8,856 nt of DNA. Origin: an uncultured Christensenella sp. GTDB taxonomy: Bacteria > Bacillota > Clostridia > Christensenellales > UBA1242. Each line of letters opens with the position of its first letter. Within the stretch, counting starts at the first letter, position 1. The stretch is taken from assembly GCA_905207515.1 (NCBI GenBank), contig CAJLLK010000038.1:1-8856 (forward strand). The letters are read 5' to 3'. Below the pieces are notes generated by a model. It was not told the origin of the DNA. It made no database searches and was given only the letters and a program-made list of their open reading frames with translations. Of the stretch, positions 1 through 5,688 are shown piece by piece. The position numbers were made by a program, and so were the translations under genes.

Positions 1-90
1 GTGATTTGTGATGAAAACCATGGCGTTCTGTGGTATAACAACGCTTTTTCCAAAATAGAAATTACAAAAAATCAAAACAAGAACTTTTAG
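1..90 (+). CDS. 3' end of an unrecognised reading frame, left-truncated, probably frameshifted
   Basis: Frame 1 is open from the window edge and stops at a TAG at 88-90, giving 29 residues that include the string GVLWYNNAFSK. That string resembles the core of a PAS domain, such as those in GdpP-type c-di-AMP phosphodiesterases, but it is too short to assign. The frame probably does not end here naturally. Adding one A to the A6 run at 66-71 would carry it into the frame that stays open to 326, giving about 109 continuous residues. It is therefore either the end of a real gene, a gene broken by a one-base deletion, or a sequencing or assembly error. No function is assigned. Confidence 0.3.
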   Translation: MICDENHGVLWYNNAFSKIEITKNQNKNF

Positions 91-119
91 AAGATTTTTA
101 TTGGAAAGAATCTGCTTAT

Positions 120-326
120 GTGGTGGAATTTGTTATTGTTTATAACAACAATAGAAGAATAGTATACAAATATCAATTTGATATAAACAAAAAAGAGTCT
201 GCGTCGTTAAAAGAAAACATTGATACTGCTCTTTATTTGGAACTGAATCGTTTATATTCAATGCCATATAATTTTTCGTGCCCACAAAAAGAATATGTTG
301 AGTGTCAACATTCACAAAAGGAGTAA
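120..326 (+). CDS. Small hypothetical protein, or C-terminal part of a frameshifted gene
   Basis: This 68-residue frame starts at a GTG with only a weak GGAAAG upstream (103-108) and ends at a TAA inside the ribosome-binding site of the recombinase that follows. The two genes are thus almost touching and are probably co-transcribed. The protein is rich in Tyr, Asn and Lys, with alternating hydrophobic residues (EFVIVY) near the start that suggest a beta strand. I recognise no family. The same frame is open back to position 39, and the residues there (KSKQELLEDFYWKES) look like a normal coding helix. The GTG may therefore not be the real start; the stretch may be the C-terminal part of the gene seen in frame 1 at 1-90. 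Its AT-rich codon use matches the recombinase. Confidence 0.4.
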   Translation: MVEFVIVYNNNRRIVYKYQFDINKKESASLKENIDTALYLELNRLYSMPYNFSCPQKEYVECQHSQKE

Positions 327-329
327 TGT

Positions 330-1859
330 ATGAACAAAGCTGTTATATATGCAAGATATTCAAGTGATAGCCAAACAGAACAAAGCATTGATGGGCAACT
401 TAGAGTGTGCAAGGAATATGCTGAAAGAAATGGTTTGATTGTTGTTAATGAATATATTGACAGGGCTATGACAGGAACAAACGACAAGCGACCAGCACTA
501 CAACAAATGCTTTATGATAGCAAAAATAAAAACTTTGATTTTGTTTTAGTATATAAGTTAGATAGATTTTCAAGGTCAAGATATGACAGCTCTGTTAACC
601 GTGCAATACTACTCAAAAATGGTGTTAAGTTAATTTCGGCGACTGAAAATATTTCAGATGCACCAGAAGGAATTTTACTTGACAGTGTGCTTGTTGGACT
701 TGCAGAGTATTATTCTGTTGAACTATCTCAAAAAGTTAAGCGTGGACTTAAAGAAAGTAGAATAAAAGGACTCTTTACAGGTGGCAGAACTCCTTATGGA
801 TACAATGTTGTTGACAAAAAAGTTAGTATTAATGAAGAACAAGCAAATATTGTTAAATTGATGTTTGATGAATACATAAGTGGTAAATGCATTAAAGACA
901 TTGTAAAGATTTTATCTAACAAAGGAATAAAGAACGGATATGGAAAAGATTGGACAATAAACTCTGTTTCAAGAATATTAAGAAATGAAAACTACAAAGG
1001 TTGTGTATATGCAGACAATACTATTTACACAAATATTTTTCCCGCAATAATAAGTGAACAACTTTTTGATGAAGTAAATGAAAAATTAAAAATTTCAAAA
1101 AGGACTTCTGCTCATCATAAAACAGAAGTTAATTATCTTTTAAGTGGCAAGTTAATATGTGGCAAATGTGGTAGTTTAATGACCGGAGATAGTGGAAAAG
1201 GTAAACTTGGCACAATTTACAATTATTACAAATGCTTTACAAAAAAGAAAAATAAATCTAAATGCGATAAAAAATCCGTTTCTAAAAACTATATAGAAGA
1301 AATAGTTTTGTCTGCAACACAAGAATTTATGCAACATACAAACTTAAAAAGTATAAGCAAAGTATTGGCTGATATATACAACAAAAGCATTGAAAAAGAT
1401 ACAATTTTAGAAAGTTTAAATAAAGAACTTCAAGATAACAACAAAAAGTTAAAGAATATTTTAACTGCTCTTGAAAATGGAATATTTAACGACACAACAA
1501 ACGATAGAATGAAAGAACTTGAAATTAGAATACGAGAAATAAAAGAAAAAATTGCTAGCAGACAAATGCTAACAATTAAACCATTAAGTGAAGAACTTAT
1601 ATATGAATATTTGAAGTCTTTTAAAGATTTAGATTATTCTCTTGAAAATGCAAAACAAAGACTAATTGATATGTTTGTAAATAGAGTTGTTTTATATGAT
1701 GACCATTGTGAAATTTACTTTAATATAACAAGTGATAAAAGTAAGCAATTAAAGTTAAGTGAAAAGCCAGATATATCACAAGAAATTGAATACATAGAAA
1801 ATAAAAAGGAGCAATCAAACCCAAAGGGTTCGGATTGCTCACGATTGGCGGAGAGTTAG
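330..1859 (+). CDS. Large serine recombinase (site-specific integrase/excisionase family)
   Basis: A 509-residue cytoplasmic DNA recombinase that would cut, rotate and rejoin DNA through a serine-DNA link to integrate or excise its element. The N-terminal resolvase domain (about 1-145) has the YARYSS signature with the predicted nucleophile S11, R9 close by, and KLDRFSRSR at 76-84 carrying active-site arginines. The recombinase domain (about 150-260) includes GGRTPYGY at 151-158 and a helix-turn-helix-like stretch. A zinc beta-ribbon follows, with C277 and C280 (CGKCG), C302 and C312. A Lys/Glu-rich coiled coil spans about 355-412, as in integrases where it controls reaction direction. ATG at 330 is preceded by AAAGGAG at 317-323. 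The length is normal for the TndX/TnpX-like group. The last 17 or so residues are encoded by DNA that also forms the terminator and acceptor end of the antisense tRNA-Ser, and the stop codon lies inside the tRNA. No separate excision factor is visible. Confidence 0.93.
   Translation: MNKAVIYARYSSDSQTEQSIDGQLRVCKEYAERNGLIVVNEYIDRAMTGTNDKRPALQQMLYDSKNKNFDFVLVYKLDRFSRSRYDSSVNRAILLKNGVKLISATENISDAPEGILLDSVLVGLAEYYSVELSQKVKRGLKESRIKGLFTGGRTPYGYNVVDKKVSINEEQANIVKLMFDEYISGKCIKDIVKILSNKGIKNGYGKDWTINSVSRILRNENYKGCVYADNTIYTNIFPAIISEQLFDEVNEKLKISKRTSAHHKTEVNYLLSGKLICGKCGSLMTGDSGKGKLGTIYNYYKCFTKKKNKSKCDKKSVSKNYIEEIVLSATQEFMQHTNLKSISKVLADIYNKSIEKDTILESLNKELQDNNKKLKNILTALENGIFNDTTNDRMKELEIRIREIKEKIASRQMLTIKPLSEELIYEYLKSFKDLDYSLENAKQRLIDMFVNRVVLYDDHCEIYFNITSDKSKQLKLSEKPDISQEIEYIENKKEQSNPKGSDCSRLAES
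1800..1840 (-). terminator. Rho-independent terminator of tRNA-Ser, inside the recombinase 3' end
   Basis: On the minus strand, just after the encoded CCA, there is a strong hairpin. GAGCAATC (1809-1816) pairs with GATTGCTC (1833-1840), with a small internal mismatch and an inner AACCC/GGGTT stem (1818-1822 with 1826-1830) closed by an AAA loop. On the minus strand it is followed by CTTTTTATTTT. There is no T-run on the plus side, so it acts only on the tRNA transcript. It lies entirely within the last codons of the recombinase. Confidence 0.8.
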
Positions 1860-1933
1860 GGATTCGAACCCCAGGAGGCTTTCACCTCAACGGTTTTCAA
1901 GACCGCCGCTTTCGACCGCTCAGCCAACTCTCC
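1846..1933 (-). tRNA. tRNA-Ser (anticodon UGA), CCA encoded
   Basis: The minus strand folds as a class II tRNA of 85 nt plus an encoded CCA. The acceptor stem is GGAGAGT (1927-1933) with ACTCTCC (1850-1856), followed by discriminator G73 (1849), the serine-type base, and CCA (1846-1848). The anticodon stem GCGGT/ACCGT encloses the loop CTTGAAA, with anticodon TGA at 1897-1899 reading UCA-type serine codons. A long variable arm (GAGG-loop-CCTC) is as expected for tRNA-Ser, and the T-arm contains GGTTCGAATCC. It has its own promoter and terminator, so it is a single-gene unit. The recombinase coding frame overlaps its 3' end by 14 bases on the opposite strand. Confidence 0.95.
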
Positions 1934-1953
1934 ATGTTTTTTACGCATGATAT

Positions 1954-1981
1954 ATTATACATATTTTTTAAACTTTTGCAA
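1954..1981 (-). promoter_or_regulatory. Promoter of tRNA-Ser
   Basis: On the minus strand, TTGCAA (1976-1981) serves as the -35, followed by a 16-nt A/T-rich spacer and a perfect -10 TATAAT (1954-1959). The predicted transcript start is near 1947, about 14 nt before the mature tRNA 5' end at 1933, so only a short leader needs RNase P trimming. Confidence 0.7.
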
Positions 1982-2007
1982 TCGTTTTTGACAAATTTTA
2001 TTCGATT

Positions 2008-2035
2008 TTATAAAAAATCTCGCATTTGCGAGATT
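2008..2035 (-). terminator. Terminator of the SIMPL-domain gene
   Basis: AATCTCGC (2016-2023) and GCGAGATT (2028-2035) form a perfect 8-bp stem with a 4-nt loop, followed on the minus strand by a T6 run (2012-2017). It starts three bases after the stop codon of the SIMPL gene, and it insulates the tRNA promoter immediately downstream. Confidence 0.8.
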
Positions 2036-2037
2036 GA

Positions 2038-2727
2038 TTAAATATATTTTACCAAAACTTTGGCTTTGATTGTTAAGTCGCCGATAAACTGGCTGCTTTG
2101 CAGTGAATCTGAATAATTCTTATACAAGCTTGTTGAATAATATTGAGATTCTTCGTTTATGTCAACAATTTGAAGTTCAGTCTTTTTGGTCAGTTGTTTC
2201 GCTTTGCTTTCAGCATTTTGCAGAGCTTCAGCCAAAACCTCGTTGTAGATTTCATCCAAATTTGAGACTTCAAAATTTAATGAACGAATGCTTGTCACTC
2301 CTTTTTCGGTCATAAGGTCAATCAGCGGTTTTACATTTTCTAGGTCAACAACATCGACAGAAAAAGATGTCAAAGTGTAATATCCTGTCAGTGTTTTCCC
2401 AGCGCTGTAGTCATAACTCGGATAGGCAGTGTAGCTTTCCAACACAATGCCTTCTTCTGTGATGCCAAAATCTGTCAACGCGCTTACAACTTCAGAAAAG
2501 GTGTCGAGATTTAAATTTTTAGAATTTTTTGCATCCATATCCAAAGTTTCAATTGAAGCAAATATTTTTGCCAAATCTGGCTTGACCTCTTTTGAAGCTT
2601 CCCCGATTACACAAACTGAAAACGAGGAATTGTCTTCAGCAAAAGTTAGATTTGTGATTTGCGAATTTGCAATCACTCCACAAAACAGCACCAAAACAGC
2701 CAAAAATGACAACAAAAATTTTTTCAT
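2038..2727 (-). CDS. Secreted SIMPL-domain (DUF541) protein
   Basis: This 229-residue protein begins with a signal peptide: MKKF, then a hydrophobic core at about residues 5-20, with likely cleavage near A20 or A30. The mature part reads as a SIMPL domain (Brucella BP26/Omp28-like). It has the expected opening strand, VCVIGEASKEVKPDLAKI, in which the family usually shows GxGxxxxxPDxA, then a helix-rich middle with an LDTFSEVVSALTDFGI helix, and a C-terminal half with EALQNAESKAKQL. The family forms oligomers outside the membrane; its exact role is not known. The start at 2725-2727 is chosen because AAAGGAG (2734-2740) lies 6 nt upstream. An in-frame ATG 39 bases further upstream has no such site and would put a charged stretch before the signal peptide. 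The gene is divergent from the ferritin-like gene, has its own terminator, and stands alone. Confidence 0.8.
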   Translation of the reverse strand: MKKFLLSFLAVLVLFCGVIANSQITNLTFAEDNSSFSVCVIGEASKEVKPDLAKIFASIETLDMDAKNSKNLNLDTFSEVVSALTDFGITEEGIVLESYTAYPSYDYSAGKTLTGYYTLTSFSVDVVDLENVKPLIDLMTEKGVTSIRSLNFEVSNLDEIYNEVLAEALQNAESKAKQLTKKTELQIVDINEESQYYSTSLYKNYSDSLQSSQFIGDLTIKAKVLVKYI

Positions 2728-2860
2728 AGTTTTCTCCTTTCTTGTTAATTTGAAACGGAAAATCAAGATTAATCCAACCTTTCAAAAAAAGAAAAATTTC
2801 GTCATTATTTTTATTGAAAAAAATGTGAATAAAAGCTTTAGCAAAGGAAAAATTAATTTG

Positions 2861-2866
2861 AGGAGG
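2861..2866 (+). promoter_or_regulatory. Ribosome-binding site of the ferritin-like gene
   Basis: A perfect AGGAGG stands 4 nt before ATG 2871 and decides that start over the in-frame ATG codons at residues 11 and 18. The 143-base divergent gap 2728-2870 that contains it must also hold promoters for both genes. It is very A/T-rich and I could not pick a convincing -35/-10 pair on either strand. Confidence 0.8.
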
Positions 2867-2870
2867 AATT

Positions 2871-4121
2871 ATGAAGTTTAACCCATTTTTAGAAAAGCCA
2901 ATGAAGTTGGAAGATTGCATTATGAGCTGGAAAGACTTGGCGCCAAAACCTTATGACAAATTTGAAAGCAGCCCTTACACAAGAGTGCGCTGCATTTTGA
3001 TGAACGGCACTGAGTATGAAGCAGTTTGGTTCAGCCATCACTTTCACAGACATTCAAGCGACAACGATTTGAGAAGAAGTTTGGCGCTTGTGCGAAGAAG
3101 CGAACAGCAACAACAAAAAGTGATTGCTGGGCTCAAGCCTGTGGACGAAAACCTTTTGGAAACAACCATAGGTTATGAACAGCTGGCAGTGGATTTGACG
3201 GCGTTTTTGGCTCAAAATGTCAAAGACGCGCAAGTCAAAGACGCGCTCAACTTTGCGCTTTTGGAAGATTTTGACCATTTATATCGCTATGCCAATCTTC
3301 TGGAAAGCGATATGGGAGCAAAAGCAGAAGATTATGTCGGAGATTACACAGAAGTGACGCCAGGAAGACCAACCATTGCTCACCACCGCCACCCTTTTGA
3401 CAGCGTCAAAAATCCGATAGGCAACAATAAGTCTGACCCTTTCACGCAGTGTGCAGTGAACATTATCACAGCGGCTGAGCAACAGACAATGAACTATTAT
3501 ATGAACATTGGAGCTTTTTATAAAAACCAAAAAGGCAGAGAGCTCTACACGGAAATTGGAATGGTTGAAGAGCAACACGTTTCTCAATATGGCAGTTTGA
3601 TTGACCCAAATCCAAGCTGGTTTGAAATGTGCTTGATGCATGAATATATTGAGTGTTATCTTTATTATTCCATGCTCAACGATGAAAGCAATCCGAATGT
3701 AAAGAAAATTTGGGAGAGATTTTTGGAGCAAGAGATAGCTCACTTGCACGCCGCAGTGGAAAACTTGAAAAAATATGAAAACAAAGATTGGCAAGAGGTC
3801 ATTCCGAAAGGAGAATTTCCAGAGCTTGTCAAATTTAGGTCTAACATTGACTATATAAGAAAAATTTTGAAAGGCACTGTCACAAAGACAGCCAACAGAG
3901 AAAGTTATGTTGAGTTAAGCAAGCTCAAAAGCACAGCAGACTTTTTCAAATATCAAAAGAAAGTCAACACAAAGCCAGAAGATGTGGCAAGCCATAAAGT
4001 TATTGTCGACCACATCAACCAATTTGGAGAAGATTATCGTTTTGAAACAAAACCAAATCCGGTTGACGAACTTAAAGACCGAACAACTGACAATATTTCT
4101 CTTGGCAGAGTGACAAAATAA
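2871..4121 (+). CDS. Putative ferritin-like (di-metal) protein, uncharacterised
   Basis: A soluble 416-residue protein with no signal peptide or membrane segment. I do not recognise a named family, but the central part (about 95-300) looks like a ferritin-like helical bundle. Three times there is a helix with Glu followed about 30 residues later by a helix with (E/D)xxH: E103 with D133xxH136, E203 with E233xxH236, and E258 or E261 with E288xxH291. A standard four-helix ferritin-like di-iron or di-manganese site has two such units. The N-terminal part (about 1-90) has a His-rich patch (FSHHFHRHSS, 54-63) and a QQQQ run. The C-terminal 100 residues are charged, without clear motifs. Possible roles are metal or peroxide handling (rubrerythrin, bacterioferritin or Mn-catalase-like), but the substrate is unknown. 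It has a strong ribosome-binding site and a shared terminator, so it is probably monocistronic. Confidence 0.6.
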   Translation: MKFNPFLEKPMKLEDCIMSWKDLAPKPYDKFESSPYTRVRCILMNGTEYEAVWFSHHFHRHSSDNDLRRSLALVRRSEQQQQKVIAGLKPVDENLLETTIGYEQLAVDLTAFLAQNVKDAQVKDALNFALLEDFDHLYRYANLLESDMGAKAEDYVGDYTEVTPGRPTIAHHRHPFDSVKNPIGNNKSDPFTQCAVNIITAAEQQTMNYYMNIGAFYKNQKGRELYTEIGMVEEQHVSQYGSLIDPNPSWFEMCLMHEYIECYLYYSMLNDESNPNVKKIWERFLEQEIAHLHAAVENLKKYENKDWQEVIPKGEFPELVKFRSNIDYIRKILKGTVTKTANRESYVELSKLKSTADFFKYQKKVNTKPEDVASHKVIVDHINQFGEDYRFETKPNPVDELKDRTTDNISLGRVTK

Positions 4122-4152
4122 AAAAGAACGCAGCGTTCTTTTTTATTTTGTC
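4119..4152. terminator. Bidirectional terminator between convergent genes
   Basis: AAAAAGAACG (4121-4130) pairs with CGTTCTTTTT (4134-4143) around a CAG loop. Each strand ends in a T-run, so the hairpin serves both the ferritin-like gene from the left and the kinase gene from the right. It touches both stop codons: TAA at 4119-4121 on the plus strand, and the minus-strand TAA at 4143-4145. Confidence 0.85.
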
Positions 4153-4697
4153 TTCACAAATTTTTGATAAGCCTTCCACACTTTTTCTTCAAGTTCTTCT
4201 GGAGTTTTGTTTGAACTGTCAATCACAAAATCAAAATTTGACAAATCGGATAAATCGGCGTTGTAAAGTTTCTTGTATCTGTCCACTTCCAGCCTTTCTC
4301 TGTTTAACAAACTTTCTTTCGCAGCTTTCAAATCCGAAAATTTTTCTTTGCCTTCACGGTCAGAATTTACAAGGCGTCTTGCCATTTCTTCATCGTTTAA
4401 ATCGACAAACACTTTGAAAGATTTTGGAACAAAATGCCATGCCATGCGGCTGTCAAAAATGACATTCTCTTCAGCCAATTCTTCTCCGAGCTTTCGAGTT
4501 TGATTGTCTATAAAAAAATCAAAAGATGGGTCTTTCATGCAATAAGCGTTGAATTCTTCTGCGCTCATGTTGCGTTTTTTTGCTTCTTCTTTGAAAATGT
4601 CTCCGACGCCAATTCTTTTGAAATTGTGTTTTTCGGCAATAAGTTTTGCAATGGTTGATTTTCCGCTGCAAGGTCTGCCAGTTATTGTGATGTTCAT
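4143..4697 (-). CDS. Cytidylate kinase, archaeal-type (P-loop NMP kinase)
   Basis: This 184-residue cytoplasmic kinase is predicted to transfer phosphate from ATP to CMP or dCMP in pyrimidine nucleotide salvage. The P-loop GRPCSGKST is at 7-15. It is followed by the NMP-binding region VGDIFKEEAKKRNMSAEEFN (31-50) and DPSFDFFID (56-64), which closely resemble archaeal CMP kinases (GDIFRxxAxxxGxsxEEF, then DxxID). FDSRMAW (81-87) corresponds to their (E/D)xRLAxW strand end. The lid region has NSDREGKE (111-118), and RERLEVDRY (133-141) is the typical RExxExxRY. Length matches that family (about 180) rather than bacterial Cmk (about 220). The start at 4695-4697 has AAGGAAG just upstream and puts the P-loop at the usual place; upstream in-frame codons give an implausible Cys/Phe-rich leader. 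It could instead phosphorylate another small substrate, since bacterial members are often listed only as AAA-family ATPases. Confidence 0.75.
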   Translation of the reverse strand: MNITITGRPCSGKSTIAKLIAEKHNFKRIGVGDIFKEEAKKRNMSAEEFNAYCMKDPSFDFFIDNQTRKLGEELAEENVIFDSRMAWHFVPKSFKVFVDLNDEEMARRLVNSDREGKEKFSDLKAAKESLLNRERLEVDRYKKLYNADLSDLSNFDFVIDSSNKTPEELEEKVWKAYQKFVKTK

Positions 4698-4713
4698 ATT
4701 CTTCCTTTTTTCG

Positions 4714-4741
4714 ATGATAGCATAACAAAAACATATTTCAA
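4714..4741 (-). promoter_or_regulatory. Promoter of the cytidylate kinase-like gene
   Basis: On the minus strand, TTGAAA (4736-4741), a 16-nt T-rich spacer ending in TGC, and -10 TATCAT (4714-4719) form an extended -10 promoter. The transcript would start close to 4707, leaving a short leader that contains AAGGAAG before ATG 4697. It lies back to back with the jag promoter, about 20 bases away. Confidence 0.6.
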
Positions 4742-4761
4742 AACAAATTGTTGAAAAAAGA

Positions 4762-4790
4762 TTGAAGTTTTTTGTTGAATGTGCTAAAGT
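4762..4790 (+). promoter_or_regulatory. Promoter of khpB/jag
   Basis: TTGAAG (4762-4767), a 17-nt spacer that is T-rich and ends in TGTGC, and -10 TAAAGT (4785-4790) give an extended -10 promoter. The start of transcription would be near 4797. A strong AAAGGAG at 4798-4804 then sits 8 nt before ATG 4813. Confidence 0.6.
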
Positions 4791-4812
4791 ATAAAAGAAA
4801 GGAGATAAGAAA

Positions 4813-5619
4813 ATGCGTTCATGTGAAGCTACTGGAAAAAATATCGAACAGGCCATTCAAAACGCGCTTTTGGAACTTAAAGCTGCAAGAGAAGACGTTG
4901 ACATCAAAATTTTGAGCCAAGGCGGTTTTTTGAAAAAAGCCAGAGTTGTTGTTTCAATTTCTGAAGATGCGCTTGACAAGTATGAAAAAAGAGAAAAACT
5001 TAAAGAAACTTTGGCAAAAGAAGAAAAGCAAGGTCCTGAGGAAGAATTTGTTGAAACGTTTATAAAGAAAAAAGTTGAAGTTGTTGAAAAAGAAGACCAC
5101 AAGCCAGTCAAAATTTTTGCAGATGAAGAATACATTTCTGCTCCAGCAACGGAAACATCTGAAAAACACGAGAAGAAATTCAGCGGAGAAGAATTTTTAA
5201 ATGGTGTTTTAAAAAGTTTGGATTTGGAAGGCAACATTGAAAAGACTGAAGATGAAAAATTTGTTCGTTATCACTTAAGCGGAGAAAATTTGAACGATTT
5301 GATTGGTCATCATGGCGAATGTATGCTTTCACTTTCTTATCTTATGAGCTTGGTTTGCAAAACCGAAGACAGAAAGAGAATTGTGCTTGATGTGGAAAAT
5401 TATCGCGAAAAAAGAGAAGAATCTTTGACAGCTTTGGCAAAGAGAATTGCAACCAAAGTGGCAAAAAGCGGAAGGTATTATAAATTTGAACCTATGGATG
5501 CCAGCGAAAGAAAGATAATCCACACAGCTCTTCAAGATGACGACAGAGTGACAACGTTGAGCAAAGGTGAAGAACCGCACAGATATTTGATAGTTTTTCC
5601 AAAAGAATACAGAGATTAA
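4813..5619 (+). CDS. khpB: RNA-binding protein KhpB/Jag (SpoIIIJ-associated protein)
   Basis: This 268-residue protein has the three parts of KhpB (Jag, EloR). A Jag-N domain (1-50, ending GGFLKKARVVV) is followed by a highly charged Glu/Lys linker (about 55-122). A KH domain (125-190) has the RNA-contacting GxxG loop as GHHG at 165-168. An R3H domain (200-265) has RxxxH at R233-H237 within SERKIIHTAL and the usual downstream VTTLSKGEEPHRYLIVFP. In other Bacillota, KhpB works with KhpA as an RNA chaperone affecting cell elongation, and its gene normally follows yidC and precedes mnmE. Here mnmE follows as expected, but yidC is absent and a divergent kinase gene takes its place. It has its own promoter, strong Shine-Dalgarno site and terminator, so it appears to be expressed separately. 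Confidence 0.93.
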   Translation: MRSCEATGKNIEQAIQNALLELKAAREDVDIKILSQGGFLKKARVVVSISEDALDKYEKREKLKETLAKEEKQGPEEEFVETFIKKKVEVVEKEDHKPVKIFADEEYISAPATETSEKHEKKFSGEEFLNGVLKSLDLEGNIEKTEDEKFVRYHLSGENLNDLIGHHGECMLSLSYLMSLVCKTEDRKRIVLDVENYREKREESLTALAKRIATKVAKSGRYYKFEPMDASERKIIHTALQDDDRVTTLSKGEEPHRYLIVFPKEYRD

Positions 5620-5645
5620 ACGGCAAAGCTTTTGCCGTTTTTTTA
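5618..5645 (+). terminator. Terminator of khpB/jag
   Basis: AAACGGCAAA (5618-5627) pairs with TTTGCCGTTT (5631-5640) around a 3-nt loop, followed by a run of T to 5644. It begins within the jag stop codon and separates jag transcription from mnmE. Confidence 0.88.
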
Positions 5646-5653
5646 TTTCGTTA

Positions 5654-5681
5654 TTGTTTTTTTGTTTTGATGTGCTATAAT
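5654..5681 (+). promoter_or_regulatory. Promoter of mnmE-mnmG with extended -10, very close to the start codon
   Basis: TTGTTT (5654-5659), a 16-nt spacer ending in TGTGC, and a perfect TATAAT (5676-5681) form a near-consensus extended -10 promoter. Only seven bases lie between the end of the -10 box and ATG 5689, which puts the expected transcript start at or within a base or two of the start codon. No Shine-Dalgarno sequence is present. Confidence 0.75.
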
Positions 5682-5688
5682 AACTATT

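Larger units (their letters stand above)
1..1845. mobile_element. Right end of a serine-recombinase-bearing integrated element next to tRNA-Ser
   Basis: A large serine recombinase sits directly against, and overlaps, the 3' end of a tRNA-Ser gene. This is a common position for integrated elements, although serine integrases use tRNA genes less often than tyrosine integrases do. The stretch is visibly richer in A and T than the rest of the window. The recombinase uses AGA, ATA and AAA heavily and hardly any GCG or GTC, while the genes to the right use both often. The left end and second attachment site lie outside the window, and I saw no second copy of the tRNA 3' end inside it. The right boundary is placed at the tRNA CCA end only for convenience; the true crossover could lie anywhere from about 1790 into the tRNA. 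That this is an element is inferred from gene content and context. Confidence 0.45.

Noticed and set aside
1800..1860. A direct repeat of the tRNA 3' end elsewhere in the window as a second attachment site
   Set aside because: I found no second copy by eye; if it exists it lies to the left of position 1.
1835..2041. Plus-strand open frame of 68 codons with a GIRTPGG string
   Set aside because: It is the antisense of tRNA-Ser and its promoter; this peptide is a well-known false product of reading tRNA genes backwards.
2665..2727. Lipoprotein signal (Cys at residue 16) in the SIMPL protein
   Set aside because: The residues before the Cys (LVLF) do not fit a lipobox, which needs a small residue just before Cys, so an ordinary signal peptide is more likely.
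2728..2766. Upstream ATG start for the SIMPL gene
   Set aside because: It adds a charged stretch before the signal peptide and lacks a ribosome-binding site, while ATG 2727 has AAAGGAG at good spacing.
2447..2881. Plus-strand open frame of 144 codons across the SIMPL gene
   Set aside because: It lies opposite a convincing signal-peptide protein with its own ribosome-binding site and terminator, and its sequence has no recognisable features.
3054..3794. Minus-strand open frames opposite the ferritin-like gene
   Set aside because: Biased composition and overlap with a well-supported plus-strand gene; no start signals seen.
4698..4856. Longer N-terminus for the kinase reaching back to 4856
   Set aside because: It would overlap the jag start and its promoter, and encodes a Cys/Phe-rich leader unlike any NMP kinase; the P-loop is correctly placed from 4697.
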